NCBI GenBank assembly: GCA_019359285.1
Contig: JAHHHQ010000056.1
Coordinates: 1-64,000, forward strand
Direction: 5' to 3'
Origin: Nodosilinea sp. WJT8-NPBG4
GTDB taxonomy: Bacteria; Cyanobacteriota; Cyanobacteriia; Phormidesmidales; Phormidesmidaceae
DNA: 64,000 nucleotides
The notes under the pieces were generated by a model. That model made no database searches and was not told where the DNA came from. It was given only the letters and a program-made list of their open reading frames with translations. A program made the translations under genes and the position numbers. Below, one piece after another: positions 60,724 to 64,000 of the stretch. Every line of letters begins with the position of its first letter. The first letter of the stretch is position 1.

Positions 60724-61410
60724 CTAGGCCGGTACCGGAGTTTCGTACTGAGCTGCTAGGGCGCTGAGCAGCGCCTCGGTATGCCCCGTCCAGCCGATGA
60801 TGCCATCCTGGGCGCGCACCATTTCGAGGGTGGACTGCTTAAATTCGGGAAAATAGCTCTCGGTGGCGTCTTCGACCAGCAGACATTCGTAACCCCGATC
60901 GTTGGCCTCTCGCATGGTGGTCTGCACGCAGACCTCGGTGGTAACGCCGGTAACAATCAAGTGGGTGATGTCTTGGGCTTTGAGGTGAGCTTCTAGCTCA
61001 GTGGCGTAAAAGGCTCCCTTGCCCGGTTTGGGAATGATCACCTCGTTGGGCAAGGGCGCGAGTTCGGGGATGATGCCGTTGCCCGGTTCGCCCAGCACCA
61101 AGATTCGCCCCATGGGGCCGCGATCGCCGATTTTGAGCGAGCCATTGCCGCGATCGCGCTTCGACGGGGGACAGTCTGACAGGTCCGGCAGATGCCCTTC
61201 TACAGTCTGAAAAATGGGCAGATGGTAGCGCCGAAACGCCTCCTGCAACGCCTGCACGTTGGGAATGATCGACCGCAGCAGGCTGACATCGTTGCCTAAG
61301 GCATCGCCAAAACCGCCGGGCTCGATGAAATCGCGCTGCATGTCGATGATGAGCAGCGCTAGGCCGGTGGTGGGTAGGGGGTAGGGGTAGGGAATGGCGG
61401 GTAGGGGCAT
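60724..61410 (-). CDS. Isochorismatase-family cysteine hydrolase
   Basis: [51 protein letters not shown]. Confidence 0.93.
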   Translation of the reverse strand: MPLPAIPYPYPLPTTGLALLIIDMQRDFIEPGGFGDALGNDVSLLRSIIPNVQALQEAFRRYHLPIFQTVEGHLPDLSDCPPSKRDRGNGSLKIGDRGPMGRILVLGEPGNGIIPELAPLPNEVIIPKPGKGAFYATELEAHLKAQDITHLIVTGVTTEVCVQTTMREANDRGYECLLVEDATESYFPEFKQSTLEMVRAQDGIIGWTGHTEALLSALAAQYETPVPA

Positions 61411-61466
61411 GGTGGATGGGTAGGGGGTGGAGGGGTAGGGGGTGGGCGGGTAAGGGGTGGGTGGCG
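61370..61466. repeat. G-rich GGGTAGG-type low-complexity repeat tract
   Basis: gggtagggggtaggggtaggg...ggtggatgggtagggggtggaggggtagggggtgggcggg. Confidence 0.75.
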
Positions 61467-61472
61467 TCTGCT

Positions 61473-61820
61473 TTAGGTTTCGATCTCGATGGGTTTGGCC
61501 CAGATGGCGAGGACGATGCAGCCCTCGGCGCTGCTGACGGTGTGGCGGGTGTCAGGCGGATTGATAACTAAGGTGCCAGCAGTATAAGTGCCGTTGTCGT
61601 CAGATTGGGAGCCTGACAGCACCAAAATATGCTCAAACCCGGTGTGCAGGTGACGGGGAACTGAGGCTCCAGGCTGGTAGCGCAGCAGCGCGGCACCGGT
61701 CCCATTGGGTTCGGCGGGGTAAAGCCGATGGATATCGACCCCCGGGCGAAACGGCTCCCAATCTAGCGCCGGGTCAACCGCCATCGTTTTCAGATCGCGC
61801 AAAACAATCGGTTTTAGCAT
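61473..61820 (-). CDS. Cupin domain protein
   Basis: [48 protein letters not shown]; start at 61820 avoids a repeat-encoded N-terminus. Confidence 0.88.
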   Translation of the reverse strand: MLKPIVLRDLKTMAVDPALDWEPFRPGVDIHRLYPAEPNGTGAALLRYQPGASVPRHLHTGFEHILVLSGSQSDDNGTYTAGTLVINPPDTRHTVSSAEGCIVLAIWAKPIEIET

Positions 61821-61870
61821 AACTCTCCCACTCATCCACCCTCCTACCCATCCACCTATCCACCCGTCCA

Positions 61871-63415
61871 CTAATGCCCAGCCATTTTGTGGCCTAGGGT
61901 TTTGATGTCAGCGGCGGCGGTGGGGCTTTCGTAAACCAGCTCGCCGCCGCTGATCACAAAGATGCGATCGCTCAGCTTCAGCAGCTCATCCAGGTCTTCG
62001 CTGACCAGCAGCACCGCCACACCGCGATTGCGGGCGGCGAGGATCTGGCTGTGAATGTAGTCAACTGCCGAAAAGTCGAGACCAAAGCAGGGGTTAGCGG
62101 CAATCAACAGGTTGATATCCTTCGACGACAGCTCGCGGGCCAGCACGGTGCGCTGCACGTTGCCGCCGGAGAGATGGCCCACTGGGGTATCCACCGACGG
62201 GGTTTTGACCGAAAATACCTGGACTAAACCCTCTGCCATGCGCCGAATGCTGCTGAGGCTGAGCAGCCAGCCGCGCCGCGCCTGGGGCGGGCAGTCGAAG
62301 GTACGCAGGGCCATGTTTTCGGCTACGCTCATGTGAGGCACGCAGGCGTTGCGCAGCGGTTCTTCGGGCAGGGTGTAGACCTGGTGGCGGGCCATTTCTT
62401 TGCGGGTCGACTGGTAGGGCTCGCCGTTGACGAGAATGTCGCCGCTGTGGCGGGGGCGCTGACCCGCCAGCACTTCCACTAGCTCGCGCTGGCCGTTGCC
62501 CGAGACGCCCGCGATGCCCACAATTTCACCGCTCTTGACGATCAGGCTGGCGCTGCACACGGCGGGTAAGCCATTGTCGCGATCGGCGCACAGGTCTTTG
62601 AGCTCTAAAACGGGCCGCGAGTCGGCGATCGCGACTTTTTCGACCGGCGTGGCTTCGGTTTTTTCGCCCAGCATCATATGGGCCATGTCATCGACGGTTA
62701 AATCGCGCACGTAGCCGTGGCCCGCCAGCTTGCCCTTGCGCAACACCGTCACCTCGTCGGTAAAGGCCATCACCTCGCGAAACTTGTGGGAAATCATCAG
62801 CACGCTGAGGTGGCCAGCGGTGACTTCTTCCCGCAGCAGGCCCAGCACCTCATCGGCTTCGTCAGGAGTAAGCACCGAGGTGGGCTCATCGAGAATCAGC
62901 ACCCGGCTATTTAGGTAGAGCTGCTTGAGAATTTCGAGCTTTTGCTTTTGGCCCGCCGCCAGCTGAGAGATCGGGGTGCGCAGATCGATCTGAAAGGGGG
63001 AGGTGGCCATAAAGGCGTCGAGGCGATCGTACTCGGCTTTCCAGTTGATCCACTGGGGGCTGTCGTAGCGCGATAGCACCAGGTTTTCGGCCACGGTCAT
63101 GGCGGGCACCGAGGTGAAGTGCTGGTAGACCATGCCCAGTCCAAAGTGGTGGGCATCCTTGGGGCTGTCAATATCGCGGCATAGTTTATCGACCAGTACT
63201 TTCCCCGAGGTGGGGGTGTAAAAGCCCATGATGCATTTCACCAAGGTGCTTTTACCTGCCCCGTTTTCGCCCAGCAGGGCGTGAAAGCTGCCGGGGGTGA
63301 CTTTGATCGAGACCTGGTCGAGGGCGGTGAAGGTGCCAAAGCGTTTGGTGAGATTGATCACCTCTAGCTCGGGCGGGGCGGTTTTGATCTGCGGTGCAGC
63401 AACTGCGGTTTTCAT
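61871..63415 (-). CDS. ABC transporter ATP-binding protein, tandem ABC domains (BMP/nucleoside or sugar type)
   Basis: Walker A GENGAGKST; LDEPTSVLTPDEADEVL; second domain LSGGNVQRTVLARELS. Confidence 0.92.
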   Translation of the reverse strand: MKTAVAAPQIKTAPPELEVINLTKRFGTFTALDQVSIKVTPGSFHALLGENGAGKSTLVKCIMGFYTPTSGKVLVDKLCRDIDSPKDAHHFGLGMVYQHFTSVPAMTVAENLVLSRYDSPQWINWKAEYDRLDAFMATSPFQIDLRTPISQLAAGQKQKLEILKQLYLNSRVLILDEPTSVLTPDEADEVLGLLREEVTAGHLSVLMISHKFREVMAFTDEVTVLRKGKLAGHGYVRDLTVDDMAHMMLGEKTEATPVEKVAIADSRPVLELKDLCADRDNGLPAVCSASLIVKSGEIVGIAGVSGNGQRELVEVLAGQRPRHSGDILVNGEPYQSTRKEMARHQVYTLPEEPLRNACVPHMSVAENMALRTFDCPPQARRGWLLSLSSIRRMAEGLVQVFSVKTPSVDTPVGHLSGGNVQRTVLARELSSKDINLLIAANPCFGLDFSAVDYIHSQILAARNRGVAVLLVSEDLDELLKLSDRIFVISGGELVYESPTAAADIKTLGHKMAGH

Positions 63416-63448
63416 AGGGGAGTAGGGAGTAGGGAGTGATGGGGAGAT

Positions 63449-64000
63449 TTAAGAAAAAGTAGGATGTGCTTGCGAAACAACCGTAGGGTGGGCACTGCCC
63501 ACCATTTCCCCCAAACTCATCTCAGATTGGGCCAAAGCCTCGATCAGGGCTTCGGAATGGGCTACAGCACCGAACACACCGCCCTGCATTTTGACCATTT
63601 TCAGCGCGGCCAAGTGGTTGCCGTAGTCCGTAGCGCCGGTGCAGTCAGACAGCAGCAGGCACTCGTAGCCGCGATCGTTGGCGTCGCGCATGGTGGTGTG
63701 GACGCACACATCGGTGGTGATGCCCGCCAGAATCAGGTTGCGAATGCCTTTGCGGGTGAGAATTAAATCCAGATCGGTGGCGTAGAAGGAGCCTTTGCCG
63801 GGTTTGTCGATCACCACTTCGCCGGGTAGGGGTTGCAGCTCGGGGATGAGTTCCCAGCCGGGTTCGCCGCGCACCAAAATGCGCCCGCAGGGGCCAGGGT
63901 CACCAATGCCCGCGCCAATCTGGCGCGATCGCCACTGTTTGTTTTCCGGCAGGTCTGCGAGATCGGGGCGATGGCCCTCGCGGGTGTGGATGATGGTGAA
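63449..64000 (-). CDS. Second isochorismatase-family cysteine hydrolase (truncated at window end)
   Basis: [33 protein letters not shown]; frame remains open upstream of the listed ORF to the window edge. Confidence 0.88.
   Translation of the reverse strand, partial: FTIIHTREGHRPDLADLPENKQWRSRQIGAGIGDPGPCGRILVRGEPGWELIPELQPLPGEVVIDKPGKGSFYATDLDLILTRKGIRNLILAGITTDVCVHTTMRDANDRGYECLLLSDCTGATDYGNHLAALKMVKMQGGVFGAVAHSEALIEALAQSEMSLGEMVGSAHPTVVSQAHPTFS

Overview
This is a 64 kb window of what looks like a filamentous, Leptolyngbya/Nodosilinea-like cyanobacterial chromosome. Supporting signs are many HIP1 (GCGATCGC) sites and recognisable rpaA, pcxA, crtO, HCP, ycf37-like and ARTO-type oxidase genes. 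Most of it is housekeeping or accessory metabolism and signalling: ybdK-type ligase, GGDEF/PAS proteins, a CheB-CheR fusion, FtsH plus a PII-like gene, a 1529-aa hybrid kinase, crtO-tspO, an alpha-amylase, a stress-protein cluster, rpaA, rpmI-rplT, thiE-thiS, a P-type Ca-ATPase, cbiT, an ADP-ribosylglycohydrolase, pcxA, DUF2231 x2-ctaCDE, a GMC oxidoreductase, an SbtA/PII-like/carbonic anhydrase operon, HCP, and a cysteine-hydrolase/ABC operon. Several items are not explained by the ORF track. (1) A repeat-structured element starts 8 bp after tRNA-Val. Its terminal TGT and ~40-bp-spaced TGTCGTC..TAACA.ATTAGTG repeats look like an orphan end of a Tn7/Tn5053-like transposon, possibly a type V-K CAST left end, with no transposase or cas gene nearby. 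(2) Decayed remnants: IS1-type transposase tail, umuC C-terminus, META-domain gene with an in-frame TGA, IS982-like element with two frameshifts and terminal inverted repeats, and a frameshifted unknown gene at 45 kb. (3) A missed 45-aa highly charged ORF at 28903-29040(-). (4) A CuA-less, A2-type (YSHP) terminal oxidase cluster. (5) An sbtA-PII-like-Tat carbonic anhydrase operon. (6) A pseudo-ATPase with degenerate Walker motifs. All family assignments come from reading the sequence; no searches were run.
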